Part shown: positions 1 through 8,319 of the stretch, piece by piece
Position numbering within the stretch: the first letter of the stretch is position 1
How the letters are laid out: each line of letters starts with the position of its first letter
Assembly: GCF_004014715.1 (NCBI RefSeq)
Contig: NZ_CP034834.1
Coordinates: 620,001-684,000, forward strand
Length of the DNA stretch: 64,000 nucleotides
Direction of reading: 5' to 3'
From: Pseudoalteromonas sp. R3
Lineage (GTDB): Bacteria > Pseudomonadota > Gammaproteobacteria > Enterobacterales > Alteromonadaceae
Notes under the pieces: generated by a model
What the model saw: only the letters and a program-made list of their open reading frames with translations
What the model was told of the DNA's origin: nothing
Databases searched by the model: none
Translations under genes and position numbers: made by a program

Positions 1-155
1 TGGCGGAGCTGAATAAGGCAAAGCTGGTACTCAAGGGCGAGATGCCCGCGCAGGCCGTGCACCAGAGCGATATGGCGAAATTCTCAACGCCCGTGGTACG
101 GGAAATGCATCAAAATACAGACCTGGCTCACAGCTTAAAACCGGTAGCAAAATGA
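1..155 (+). CDS. C-terminal end of a DUF692/MNIO-family protein (BufB/HvfB-like), partial
   Basis: Only the last 50 codons are present, in the frame that starts at base 3 and ends with TGA at 153-155. The stop overlaps the ATG of the next gene (ATGA), so the two are translationally coupled. The visible tail (AELNKAKLVLKGE near its start) is the kind of helix that ends DUF692 proteins, but it is too short to prove the family. The assignment rests mainly on the downstream DUF2063 partner: DUF692 and DUF2063 genes are a standard pair in bufferin/HvfABC-type operons. DUF692 enzymes are multinuclear iron oxidases that modify cysteines of RiPP precursors. The precursor gene would lie upstream of the window. 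Confidence 0.5.
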   Translation, partial: AELNKAKLVLKGEMPAQAVHQSDMAKFSTPVVREMHQNTDLAHSLKPVAK

Positions 156-1075
156 CGTACTCAACCCCACAACTCAGCCAATTGCAAAACTGGTTGTCTC
201 ACGTTTTAATTTCTCGTGGCGACTTGCCAGAAAAGTTGCACACGGCGGGCCTGCGTGATGGCCTGACACTTGAACAGTGTGTTAAATCGACCCCACAGTT
301 GCCTGCCGAGCGTCGGGTGGATATCTATGCCGCTGGCTACGTTATGCGACTGGTAGAGTGCCTGAAAGGGGAATTTGCCCTGCTCTGCGCTTTTATGGGC
401 GATGACGTCTTTGAGGTGTTTGCCAAGGCATATATCGTGACCTTACCGTCGCGGTCATTCACTTTGCATACGCTGGGCAAGTCGTTTGTCAGCTTTCTGG
501 CTAATACCCGGCCGCAGGGGGAATTCGATGACAAACAGCGCGCTATGTTCGATGTGCCCGTGGAGCTGGCCCGGTTTGAGCGTGCCAAAGCCGAGGTACT
601 GCTGGCCGAAGGACTGGAAAACACGCCCCCAGCCGAGCTGGTACTGAACGAATTTGAACTGCTGGGCGGCAGCGCGTCGCTCAATCTAGTCGTGCCACCA
701 TGCCTGCGTTTACTGGTCAGTGATTATGATCTGCTGCCCATGGTTGAACAGTTAGAAAGCCCTCAGCAGGAAAATAATCAGCCCTACGCCCTGCCGGCCA
801 GAGAAACCCGTTATATCGCCCTGACCCGGCAAAACTACCGGCTGATCACCCAGCCGCTTACCCACTGGCAGGCGGATTTACTCAGCCACTGTGGTCAGGC
901 TATGTCGTTTGAACAGGCACTAATACACAGCGCCCGCCGTCAGGGCATGGAACCCGCGCTACTCAGAGCCCGGCTGGCCATGTGGCTACCGGCCGCCGTC
1001 GCTTGTGGCCTGCTGGTGGTCGAACGCGCCAAACGCCCGACTACAACGACCGAAGATGCCTCGCACTACTTATAA
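152..1075 (+). CDS. DUF2063 (BufC/HvfC-type) partner protein of a DUF692 enzyme
   Basis: The 307-residue protein has an N-terminal DUF2063 domain (about residues 8-110). Family-like signatures are RRVDIYAAGYVMRLVECLKGEF followed by a segment matching the usual A-Y-x(5)-PSRSFTLHTLG pattern. In bufferin and related RiPP operons this protein is the recognition partner that delivers the precursor peptide to the DUF692 oxidase. The C-terminal ~190 residues resemble a winged-helix-like region with no catalytic motif that I can see. The start codon overlaps the previous stop by ATGA. A role in copper or other metal stress is known for the family; here it is inferred from context only. Confidence 0.72.
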   Translation: MTYSTPQLSQLQNWLSHVLISRGDLPEKLHTAGLRDGLTLEQCVKSTPQLPAERRVDIYAAGYVMRLVECLKGEFALLCAFMGDDVFEVFAKAYIVTLPSRSFTLHTLGKSFVSFLANTRPQGEFDDKQRAMFDVPVELARFERAKAEVLLAEGLENTPPAELVLNEFELLGGSASLNLVVPPCLRLLVSDYDLLPMVEQLESPQQENNQPYALPARETRYIALTRQNYRLITQPLTHWQADLLSHCGQAMSFEQALIHSARRQGMEPALLRARLAMWLPAAVACGLLVVERAKRPTTTTEDASHYL

Positions 1076-1280
1076 GCGCAGCGCGAGGGGCGAATATCCA
1101 GAGGATTTCGATTTTGTAATTGTTCGGAAAACTTACTGGCTAACTGGTGACGCCAGTACGGTGCCATCATCTCTTTGTTCGGCGCTTTGGGGCCAAGCGT
1201 CACGTACTCAATCGGCGCCAGATGATCGTCTCTGTGTAGCTCCAGATACAAACGCGGTGCTGTGCCATTATTAGCAGACA
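1069..1280 (-). pseudogene. C-terminal remnant of an unidentified protein (possibly DUF2971-like), truncated at the repeat boundary
   Basis: On the minus strand about 66 codons stay open and read like a real protein tail: PRLYLELHRDD, then APIEYVTLGPK, then PYWRHQLASKF, ending RPSRCAYK. The LGPK segment and the position of the stop resemble the end of DUF2971 proteins, but I am not sure. There is no start codon or ribosome-binding site. The open frame runs straight into the terminator of the hsp20 gene, at the left edge of the ~1-kb duplicated segment. The simplest reading is a gene cut when the hsp20 segment arrived. A chance open frame is the alternative. Confidence 0.3.
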
Positions 1281-1281
1281 C

Positions 1282-1305
1282 AAAAAAGCCGCCCTTTCGG
1301 GCGGC
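1282..1305 (-). terminator. Rho-independent terminator of hsp20 copy A
   Basis: Perfect 7-bp GC stem (GCCGCCC/GGGCGGC) with a TTTC loop. Read on the minus strand it is followed by six U residues. It lies about 45 bp past the hsp20 stop. An identical structure follows copy B. Confidence 0.9.
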
Positions 1306-1351
1306 TGGTGGGAAATCAACAATGTAATACAAGGAAAAGGGAGTGCGTGTT

Positions 1352-1801
1352 TTATTTGCTCTCTAACAACTTACCAGTGCCAATCTCAATCTTTCTTGGC
1401 TTTAACGCTTCCGGTACTTCGCGCTCCAGGTCAATCAATAACAAGCCGTTCTCAAGCTCTGCGCCAATCACTTTTACGTGGTCGCCCAGCTGGAATTTGC
1501 GCTCAAAGTTGCGCTCGGCAATGCCCTGGTGAATAAACTTACGGTCGGCTTTGTCTTCTTTGTTTTGCCTCTCGCCTTTGACGGTCAGCGTGTTATTTTC
1601 CGACTCAAGCGACAACTCCTGCTCCGTAAAGCCGGCCACCGCCATGGTAATTTGGTACTTGTCTTCTGCTAAGGCTTCGATGTTGTAAGGCGGATAGCTG
1701 GGCTGTTTTTCGCTGCTACGCTGCGCCGCATCCATCATAGATGCAAGGTGATCAAAGCCGATGAATGAACGGTAAAGGGGTGATAAATCTACTGTACGCA
1801 T
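1352..1801 (-). CDS. ibpA: Hsp20 small heat shock protein, copy A (IbpA-like)
   Basis: The 149-residue protein is an alpha-crystallin-type holdase that keeps unfolding proteins soluble for DnaK/ClpB. It matches IbpA along its length: N-terminal DLSPLYRSFIGFD, the PPYNIE entry to the alpha-crystallin domain, AVAGFTEQEL, then IAERNFERKFQLGDHV and the GLLLIDLER strand, with a short C-terminal PRKIEIG tail. The ribosome-binding site GAGGAT sits just upstream of the ATG. Copy B at 7552-8001 encodes a protein differing at only about two positions (ERQ/EKQ and KADR/KTDR). Flanking DNA is also duplicated. IbpA genes are normally heat-shock controlled; no clear sigma-32 promoter was identified. Confidence 0.93.
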   Translation of the reverse strand: MRTVDLSPLYRSFIGFDHLASMMDAAQRSSEKQPSYPPYNIEALAEDKYQITMAVAGFTEQELSLESENNTLTVKGERQNKEDKADRKFIHQGIAERNFERKFQLGDHVKVIGAELENGLLLIDLEREVPEALKPRKIEIGTGKLLESK

Positions 1802-2324
1802 AATCGTATCCTCATAAAGCGATAATTAAGCCATTTACTCTTTGCAATAAACCAGTAAACAGCGGATTTTTAACTCTAACATTAATTAAATAAAGACTTT
1901 TAAAACAAAGTCTTAGTTTGGTTTGGGACCCTTCCGGCGTCCTCACAAATCTATCTATGGCCGGGGCAAACGCTTTTCAAGCAAGTTTTTTGAAAAAAGT
2001 TTGAGGTTTCTTATATCTATTTGATTTTAATTGGTTTTGTTTTTGGTTGTTTGCTTTGGATTTTTGCTCAGGTCAGCCACCGTTTTGCTGTCGGTGGTTC
2101 CCGGCTCAAGGCCGGGATGACGGATGTGTGGGTAAAGTTGAGTGCAAATATGAATGTGCCAAAGGTTTAATAAAGTCTAACTAAAGACATAGTTGCCATT
2201 TAGCAAACGAGCGGGATTAAGCAAGTAATGCACAAACTAGCAAACACAACCAGTCATCCCGCACTTGATGCGGGAACTTCTTAAAGGCTACTCGGTATTA
2301 TTCTCATGCGGGGGCGCCGAGCCT

Positions 2325-2760
2325 GCGACGATACTTAATCGTCGGTTTAGGGTAGGTTATGAGTAAAGTACGTCCCTGTAGTTGCGTCCATCGCGCATCC
2401 ATGCGCTCATCTCCTCAAGTGCGACGATACTTAATCATCGGTTTAGGGTAGGTTATGAGTAAAGTACGTCCCTGTAGTTGCGTCCATCGCGCATCCATGC
2501 GCTCATCTCCTCAAGCTGCGACGATACTTAATCGTCGGTCTTTCGTCGCCCGCCCAGGGCTCGCGTCCACTGACAAAAGGCGATACTTAATCGCTCAAAC
2601 AGGGGTAGGTTATGAGTAAAGTACGTCCCTGTAGTTACGTCCATCGCGCATCCATGCGCTCATCTCCTCAAGCTGCGACGATACTTAATCGTCGGTCTTT
2701 CGTCGTCCATCCAGGGCTCGCGCCAAGCCACGCTGCGGTGATAATTAATCACCGGTCGTG
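2325..2760. repeat. Tandem array of ~96-bp units with short palindromes (array 1)
   Basis: Two consecutive 96-bp units begin at 2325 and 2421. Each carries the palindrome CGACGATACTTAATCGTCG or a variant, then TAGGGTAGGTTATGAGTAAAG, TACGTCCCTGTAG and GCGCATCCATGCGC. Further partial units follow from 2518 and 2579. The last palindrome, at about 2735-2753, supplies the stop codon of the lipase gene. The block TACGTCCCTGTAG reappears in reverse complement in array 2 at 28986-29556, so the two arrays belong to one repeat family. No gene is seen in 1802-2748 apart from shadows of the repeats. Confidence 0.88.
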
Positions 2761-3993
2761 GCTTGGCCCCCAAACATTTGTGCGGGATTTTAGGCCTGCG
2801 CCTGTGCTGGCGTCCGGGGTGATGAACAGCTGGCTTGGGCGGGCTGTTGGATCTTGCCAGTTGTGATAGAGCGGGATCAGGCGCTCTTTGATCATATTTT
2901 CCAGCGAATGATTCACAAACAGGTTGTTGCCCGGGAAAGCCGGGAATTCGACTTCGTTTTCATCGTGGCGCAGCGCTGAGGACGAAATAGGATCATAGTC
3001 GGTGCGGAAGTTGATCACATTACGCAGCCGCATGGTGTTGGCGAAATAACGGGCGTAAGTGTCGATGATCTTAGTGCCGGGTGAGGCAAAAACCCGGGTC
3101 TGAATGCCAGTACGCACGCCAGAGTCGACTGCCGTATAACCGCCCAGGCTGTGGCCGGTTAAAACTACATTGTGTCTGGTTGACGCTTCGGGTACCTGAT
3201 AGCCGGGTGCAATAGATGCCTGATTAGCAGGATACTGCTCCAAAATGCGCTGGCAAAATTCGAAGGCGGTGCGCTGCCAGGCGATGTCGGTTTCGGCCAG
3301 GTTGGCAAAAAACAGTTTAAAGTCTTCGTACAGGTCGCCGGTATTAAAGGGGTTGGTGCCCTTGTAGGCAATGATCACTTCTTCTTCCAGACCTTCAGAG
3401 GCGATGGCGGGCACTTTAACGGCAAAGGCATAGACACCGTCTACATTCAGTAATGTATCTATGATCTCGAGTTTACCGTTGGTAAGCATTAACTTCTGGT
3501 AAAGCGGTTCATCATTGTAAGCAAAGGTGCCACCGGGTTCCAGACTGTACGCATAAGCCGAGGCAAACGCATAGCGCAGTACCTTGTTGTAGGCTATCAC
3601 ATCCAGACTGGTGCTGATCTCCTTGGCCTGCGCTGGGGTCAGTATAGGATATTCCCAGCCGACACTGCGGTCGGAGGCAAAAAAGCTGATATTATTACTG
3701 TACTGCGGGCCAAATTGCTGCGCCAGCGTTACCCGGCTCAACTCTTCAAGGGTGGCCAGTGCCTGGGCATCGCTGACCTCAACGCCGTTAATTTTTTCTA
3801 CCACAAAATAGTTGCCATAAATGGCGGTGAGCGCGTTATCGTGCCAGTGTCCCTGCAACTTGGCATAGTCATCGCTTGCCAGCATCCAGTTTTTCTTTAT
3901 CAGTTGAGAGCGTGGTACAAAGCCCGTGTGTATGCCATAGCTTTGCACAAAGGTGGTGTCTTGTTTGGTGGTTTGTGGGGTTGAGTCCAGCAT
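2749..3993 (-). CDS. Lipase-like alpha/beta hydrolase, cytoplasmic (class 3 type)
   Basis: The 414-residue protein carries the nucleophile elbow TGHSLGGYTA at about residue 280, a DYDPIS segment typical of the Asp loop in class 3 lipases, and a late FVNHSLENM His candidate. IIAYKGTNPFNTGD corresponds to the usual RGT strand before the active site. No signal peptide is visible, so it probably acts in the cytoplasm. I chose the ATG at 3991-3993 because GGGAGGAT lies 7 bp upstream; an in-frame ATG 15 codons earlier lacks this. The last codons (HDR and the stop) lie in a palindrome of the repeat array. It is divergent from the STAND gene with a 160-bp gap, so a shared role as membrane-attacking effector is possible but unproven. 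Confidence 0.8.
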   Translation of the reverse strand: MLDSTPQTTKQDTTFVQSYGIHTGFVPRSQLIKKNWMLASDDYAKLQGHWHDNALTAIYGNYFVVEKINGVEVSDAQALATLEELSRVTLAQQFGPQYSNNISFFASDRSVGWEYPILTPAQAKEISTSLDVIAYNKVLRYAFASAYAYSLEPGGTFAYNDEPLYQKLMLTNGKLEIIDTLLNVDGVYAFAVKVPAIASEGLEEEVIIAYKGTNPFNTGDLYEDFKLFFANLAETDIAWQRTAFEFCQRILEQYPANQASIAPGYQVPEASTRHNVVLTGHSLGGYTAVDSGVRTGIQTRVFASPGTKIIDTYARYFANTMRLRNVINFRTDYDPISSSALRHDENEVEFPAFPGNNLFVNHSLENMIKERLIPLYHNWQDPTARPSQLFITPDASTGAGLKSRTNVWGPSHDR

Positions 3994-4153
3994 AATTATC
4001 CTCCCGGATTGTGGTTTCCGAGAGCAAGTATGGAACACAATACACGGTTCGCCAGTTACACGAACTTACAGCGTTGGGTAAAAATTTAACCCTTGCCTGA
4101 GCTGCACTGCTGAAATAGGATGAAAAAGTAAGCATTAACCAGGGAGAATGGAT

Positions 4154-7051
4154 ATGGCCGAGCGCAGCGTGTCAGTGCAGGGCAGTGCCAATCAGAGCAT
4201 TATTATTACCGGCGATCATAATCAGGTGGGAGGCGTGGCGCAATTTCGCATTCCGCTGGTGCGCCATCATGCCCCTGCCCGGCGTCGTCGAGGTCCGCAA
4301 ACCCCACCGAATGTGCTGGACATTCTCAGCGCGCACAACAAAGCATTGAGCTTACAGGGCCGGGAGCCCGAGCTGACGATACTCAATGAATGGCTAAGTG
4401 ATGACACGGATATTTCCGTCTTTGCCATCACCGCCTCTGCAGGCAGTGGCAAAACGCGCCTGGCCATTGAGCTGTGCGAGCAGGCAGAGCAGGCAGAGCT
4501 GCAAACGGGCTGGGCGGCTGGCTTTGTACGTAGCGACGACCTGGCAGAGCTGGCACGTGCCTTTAATTTTGCCCAGGCTAACTGGTCCCATTCTTTATTG
4601 CTGGTGGTTGATTATGCCGGGGCTAATGCGCAAGCACTGGCGCAATGGCTGGATGCCCTGTCTCAGCTTGACGACCTGGCCGACGGCATCCGGGTGCGTA
4701 TCTTGCTGCTGGAGCGCGAAGCCAGCAAAGAGGCTGGCTGGTGGCACACGCTAACAGGTTCAGCGTTAGGCAGCGACCAGGCGCGGCTTGACCTGTTTAC
4801 TCAGTTTGAGCCCTATGCACTGACCGGGCTGAGTGATATCACAATACGGCGAGCAGTATTGCGTGCTGCACTGAATGCGGCGCAAGCGCTGGTGCCATAC
4901 CCTCAAGCACGTACAATCCCCGAGCCAGGTGAACAACCCGACTTTGATACTGCGCTGGCCGACCCGCAGTTTGGTAATCCACTGGCGCTGGTTATGGCCG
5001 GTATTCTGTGCCGGGACATGTCGCCGCGCGCGGCCTTATCATTACATTATCTGGCCGCAGCTGAAAAACTGGCGCAGCGAGAAATAGACCGCTTTTACAA
5101 GTGTTTGGGCGAAGGGGGCGATGCCACTAAGCTGGCCCACTGCCTGTGCTTTCATTTGCTGTGTGGCGGGCTCCATATTACCGATATGCGCCAGACGCTC
5201 AGCACTGAGCTAATTGCCATGGGCTGGCGCAGTCCAGGCCTGGATAAAGAGTTACAGGCATTGCAGCAGGCGTTTCCGCCAGCGGAAGATGGAGGTGAAA
5301 CAGCCAGACTGTCGACCACTCAGCCCGATCTGATCGCCGAGTCTATGTGTATACAGCTACTGCAAAGTGACAGGGAGCGAAGCCTAAAAGCGCCCGACAT
5401 CCTGGCTCGTACCCTTGAATACGGTCAGGAACTGGCTGCCGCCGCACTGGTTCGCCTGTTACAAGACTTTGCTTGTCCGGTCAGCCAGCCAACCGCTCAG
5501 CAGGCTCAGTTGTTACAGTGGGCTGAGCAGCTGGTTGAGAACAACCAACACAATCGGGAGCTGATAGAATTACTTAACAACGCTATGCCACTTAGCTCTG
5601 TTGCGCTGGCTGAAGTAGCCTGCAAATTGGCCACCATCTTATATCAGCAAAGCCAGACGCAGACTGTTCAGCTTAGTGTAGCTGATTTAGCGCGTTTAGC
5701 CATATCACTGAATAATTTGGCTATTTGTCAAATCGAGTTGGGCCAGCACAAAGCCGCTCATACATCCGCACTGGAAGCCGTTGAACTAAAAAGAGCACTC
5801 GCACAGGCCCATCCCGATGATTTTTTACCCGCTTTGGCGGACTCATTGAGCAACCTTACTAACATACAAAGCAAGCTTGGCCAGCTCAAAGAAGCCCATA
5901 CATCCGCACTGGAAGCCGTTGAACACTACGGAACATTGGCTCAGGCCCGACCCGAGGACTTTTTATCTGACTTGGCTATGTCATTGAATAACCTTGCTAA
6001 CCGACAAAGCGATTTGGGGCATCGTGAAGCTGCTTTGGCTACCGCTCTGAAAGCCGTTGAGCACTACGGAACATTGGCTCAGACCCGACCCGAGGACTTT
6101 TTATCTGACTTGGCTATGTCATTGAATAATCTTGCTAACCGACAAAGCGATTTGGGGCAGCGTGAAACCGCTTTGACCACCGTTCTGAAAGCTGTTGAAC
6201 TTCGAAGAGCGATGGCTCAGTCTCATCCCGATTCTTTTTTACCTGACCTAGCTGAGTCATTAATTAATCTGGCCGCTTGTCAAAGTGATTTGGGTCAGCG
6301 CGTAGCTGCCCTGACCACCGCACTTGAAACCGTTGAGCTAACAAGTAAGTTGGCTCAGGTCCGCCCTGAAGCTTTTTTACCTGGCCTGGCTGTTTCATTG
6401 ATTAATCTAGCTAGCTTTCAAAGTGATTTAGGTCAGCTTGAAGCCGCCCTGTCGACTGCTCAGGAGGCCGTTGAGCTGCGAAGAGCGCTCGCACAGGCGA
6501 GCCCAGATGCTTTTTTATCTGACCTGGCAAGTGCACTGAATAATTTAGCGACTTTTCAATTCGAGCAGGGTCAGTGCGCAGCCGCTCTGACTAACACATT
6601 GGAATCCGTTGAGTTAAGTAGAAAACTGGCGCAGGCTTGCCCCGATGCTTTTTTACCCGACTTGGCTGGCTCGCTAAATAATCTCGCGATCTATCAACGA
6701 GAGCAGGGGCTCCACGAAGCCGCCTATGCATCCGCACTGGAAGCTGTTGATTTCTACAAAGAGTTGGCGCAGGCCTACCCCGATGCCTTTTTATCTGATC
6801 TGGCTGGCTCACTGGGTAGTCTGGCTGGATGTCAAAATGAGCTGGGTCAGCATGAAGCTGCGGTGGCTAGTTCGCAAGAGGCTTTGGAGCTTTTATCACC
6901 CTATTTTGTAAAATGGCCTGATGCTTATCAAGCGCAGATGAAAGGGACGTTGAATAATTATCTTCGCCATTGCAAGGCCGCAGATCAGGAGCCGGATGTT
7001 GAACTAGTCCTCCCCATTATCGAAAAAATTAATGAATTTAAACAGGAGTAA
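4154..7051 (+). CDS. STAND-type P-loop NTPase with C-terminal TPR repeats and N-terminal TGDxN motif
   Basis: The 965-residue protein has four parts. Residues 4-27 carry a Gly/Asn-rich motif (QGSANQSIIITGDHNQVGG). A basic linker and a NACHT/STAND-like NTPase follow, with Walker A SAGSGKT near 95-101 and Walker B LLLVVDYA near 148-154. A helical region runs from about 200 to 500. From about residue 510 there are at least nine TPR-like units of 46 residues, each built on SLNNLAxxQ and ending HPDxFLxDLA. The architecture is that of NLR-like sensors used in antiphage and other conflict systems: TPR senses, NTPase oligomerises, the N-terminal motif signals. The start is set at ATG 4154, 7 bp after GGGAG; ATG 4148 is too close to it. 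The downstream partner shares the N-terminal motif. Confidence 0.85.
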   Translation: MAERSVSVQGSANQSIIITGDHNQVGGVAQFRIPLVRHHAPARRRRGPQTPPNVLDILSAHNKALSLQGREPELTILNEWLSDDTDISVFAITASAGSGKTRLAIELCEQAEQAELQTGWAAGFVRSDDLAELARAFNFAQANWSHSLLLVVDYAGANAQALAQWLDALSQLDDLADGIRVRILLLEREASKEAGWWHTLTGSALGSDQARLDLFTQFEPYALTGLSDITIRRAVLRAALNAAQALVPYPQARTIPEPGEQPDFDTALADPQFGNPLALVMAGILCRDMSPRAALSLHYLAAAEKLAQREIDRFYKCLGEGGDATKLAHCLCFHLLCGGLHITDMRQTLSTELIAMGWRSPGLDKELQALQQAFPPAEDGGETARLSTTQPDLIAESMCIQLLQSDRERSLKAPDILARTLEYGQELAAAALVRLLQDFACPVSQPTAQQAQLLQWAEQLVENNQHNRELIELLNNAMPLSSVALAEVACKLATILYQQSQTQTVQLSVADLARLAISLNNLAICQIELGQHKAAHTSALEAVELKRALAQAHPDDFLPALADSLSNLTNIQSKLGQLKEAHTSALEAVEHYGTLAQARPEDFLSDLAMSLNNLANRQSDLGHREAALATALKAVEHYGTLAQTRPEDFLSDLAMSLNNLANRQSDLGQRETALTTVLKAVELRRAMAQSHPDSFLPDLAESLINLAACQSDLGQRVAALTTALETVELTSKLAQVRPEAFLPGLAVSLINLASFQSDLGQLEAALSTAQEAVELRRALAQASPDAFLSDLASALNNLATFQFEQGQCAAALTNTLESVELSRKLAQACPDAFLPDLAGSLNNLAIYQREQGLHEAAYASALEAVDFYKELAQAYPDAFLSDLAGSLGSLAGCQNELGQHEAAVASSQEALELLSPYFVKWPDAYQAQMKGTLNNYLRHCKAADQEPDVELVLPIIEKINEFKQE
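5918..6193 (+). repeat. Recent 138-bp internal duplication in the TPR region
   Basis: Bases from 5918 and from 6056 are almost identical for over 100 bp and encode consecutive 46-residue TPR units (both contain EHYGTLAQ and AMSLNNLANRQSDLG). Other units match only at the protein level. This marks recent expansion of the sensor repeat array. Confidence 0.85.
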
Positions 7052-7056
7052 CCCCC

Positions 7057-7461
7057 ATGACAGACAGGACAATACAGGTAGGTGGCAACGCCAATGGCTC
7101 GGTGATAGTCACAGGTGACTGTAATGAGGTTTATGCCGCCCCTAAAATCACCATGCCCCAGCCTCAGGCGGTGGATATTCAACAAGCGCTGAGAGAGTTA
7201 ACCTCAACGCTGAGCGAGCTTAGTACGCAGCAGCCGCGCAAACTGAGTAATGCGCTGGAGGAGGCAAAAGAAGAAATCGAACAGGCGCAGCCCGATAAGG
7301 CTGAGGTGGCGGAGTCGCTGGCCCGTGCGGCAAAAATAGCCAAAGAGGCCGAGAGCTTTGCCAGCCATAGTGAAAAGCTGGTCGAGCGTTTTACTCCGGT
7401 GCTGGGCTGGTTAGGCCCACATGCGACCCGAGTGGCCGAAGCACTGGGCGTGGCTATTTAA
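7057..7461 (+). CDS. Small helical partner of the STAND protein sharing its N-terminal TGDxN motif
   Basis: The 134-residue protein starts with VGGNANGSVIVTGDCNEV (residues 8-25), which aligns without gaps to the N-terminus of the upstream STAND NTPase. At least ten identical positions form V-x-G-x-A-N-x-S-x-I-x-TGD-x-N-x-V. Residues about 37-110 are charged, heptad-like helices (ELTSTLSELS, LEEAKEEIEQAQPDKAEVAESL). The last ~22 residues (FTPVLGWLGPHATRVAEALGVAI) are hydrophobic or amphipathic and could meet a membrane. The gene is 5 bp downstream of the STAND stop, and its AGGAG site lies within the end of that gene. It is probably a signalling partner or effector. I cannot name a family for the C-terminal part. 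Confidence 0.8.
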   Translation: MTDRTIQVGGNANGSVIVTGDCNEVYAAPKITMPQPQAVDIQQALRELTSTLSELSTQQPRKLSNALEEAKEEIEQAQPDKAEVAESLARAAKIAKEAESFASHSEKLVERFTPVLGWLGPHATRVAEALGVAI

Positions 7462-7480
7462 TCTGCTCACGATATCACAC

Positions 7481-7504
7481 AAAAAAGCCGCCCTTTCGGG
7501 CGGC
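7481..7504 (-). terminator. Rho-independent terminator of hsp20 copy B
   Basis: Same stem as after copy A (GCCGCCC/GGGCGGC), with a U-run when read on the minus strand. It also lies just after the stop of the small STAND-partner gene on the plus strand. Confidence 0.9.
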
Positions 7505-7551
7505 GGGTGGGAATTCAACAATGTAATACAAGGAAAAAGGGAGTAAGTGTT

Positions 7552-8001
7552 TTATTTGCTCTCTAGCAACTTACCGGTGCCAATCTCAATCTTTCTTGGC
7601 TTTAACGCTTCCGGTACTTCGCGTTCCAGGTCAATCAATAACAGGCCATTCTCAAGTTCTGCGCCAATCACTTTGACGTGGTCGCCCAGCTGGAATTTGC
7701 GCTCAAAGTTACGCTCGGCAATGCCCTGATGAATAAATTTACGGTCGGTTTTGTCTTCTTTGTTTTGCTTTTCGCCTTTAACGGTGAGCGTGTTGTTTTC
7801 CGACTCAAGCGACAACTCCTGCTCCGTAAAGCCGGCCACCGCCATGGTAATTTGGTACTTGTCTTCTGCTAAGGCTTCGATGTTGTAAGGCGGATAGCTG
7901 GGCTGTTTTTCGCTGCTACGCTGCGCCGCATCCATCATAGATGCAAGGTGATCAAAGCCGATGAATGAACGGTAAAGGGGTGATAAATCTACTGTACGCA
8001 T
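7552..8001 (-). CDS. ibpA: Hsp20 small heat shock protein, copy B (IbpA-like)
   Basis: The 149-residue holdase is nearly identical to copy A, with the same IbpA landmarks (PLYRSFIGFD, IAERNFERKFQLGDHV, GLLLIDLEREVPEALKPRK). The protein differs at about two sites; the DNA differs at more, mostly synonymous, so both copies appear to be under selection and functional. It is transcribed convergently toward the STAND operon, with a terminator between them. The leader upstream of the ATG (GAGGAT site, then a T-rich 100 bp) is the same as in copy A. Confidence 0.93.
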   Translation of the reverse strand: MRTVDLSPLYRSFIGFDHLASMMDAAQRSSEKQPSYPPYNIEALAEDKYQITMAVAGFTEQELSLESENNTLTVKGEKQNKEDKTDRKFIHQGIAERNFERKFQLGDHVKVIGAELENGLLLIDLEREVPEALKPRKIEIGTGKLLESK

Positions 8002-8319
8002 AATCGTATCCTCATAAAGCGATAATTAAGCCATTTACTCTTTGCAATAAACCAGTAAACAGCGGATTTTTAACTCTAACATTAATTAAATAAAGACTTT
8101 TAAAACAAAGTCTTAGTTTGGTTTGGGACCCTTCCGGCGTCCTCACAAATCTATCTATGTCCGGGGCCAATGCTTTTCAAGGAAGTTTTTTGAAAAAAGT
8201 TTGAGGTTTTTCCTATGTTATTGATTATAAGCAAGTTTAATTTTTGTTTATTGCTGTGGATCTTTGCTACGGTCAGTCACCGTTTTGCTGTCGGTGGTTC
8301 CCGGCTCAAGGCCGGGATG

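Larger units (their letters stand above)
1278..2279. repeat. Left copy of a ~1-kb direct repeat containing hsp20
   Basis: Everything from the hsp20 terminator through the gene, its leader and about 470 bp upstream matches the segment at 7479-8579. Shared landmarks in order are the terminator, the gene, a T-rich leader, the run CTTCCGGCGTCCTCAC, a hairpin built on CCGGCTCAAGGCCGGGATGA, and the hairpin ATCCCGCACTTGATGCGGGA at the far end. Similarity is highest through the gene and the first 370 bp of leader and decays toward the distal end. The orientation is the same in both copies, so recombination between them would excise or amplify the 6.2 kb between them. Confidence 0.88.

Noticed and set aside
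1957..1985. Sigma-32 promoter of hsp20
   Set aside because: CTTGAAAA is present, but the CCCCGG stretch is too close (about 9 bp) for a normal sigma-32 -10 element.
2325..2760. CRISPR array
   Set aside because: Units are ~96 bp, nearly identical throughout, with internal palindromes and no variable spacers of uniform length; no cas genes nearby.
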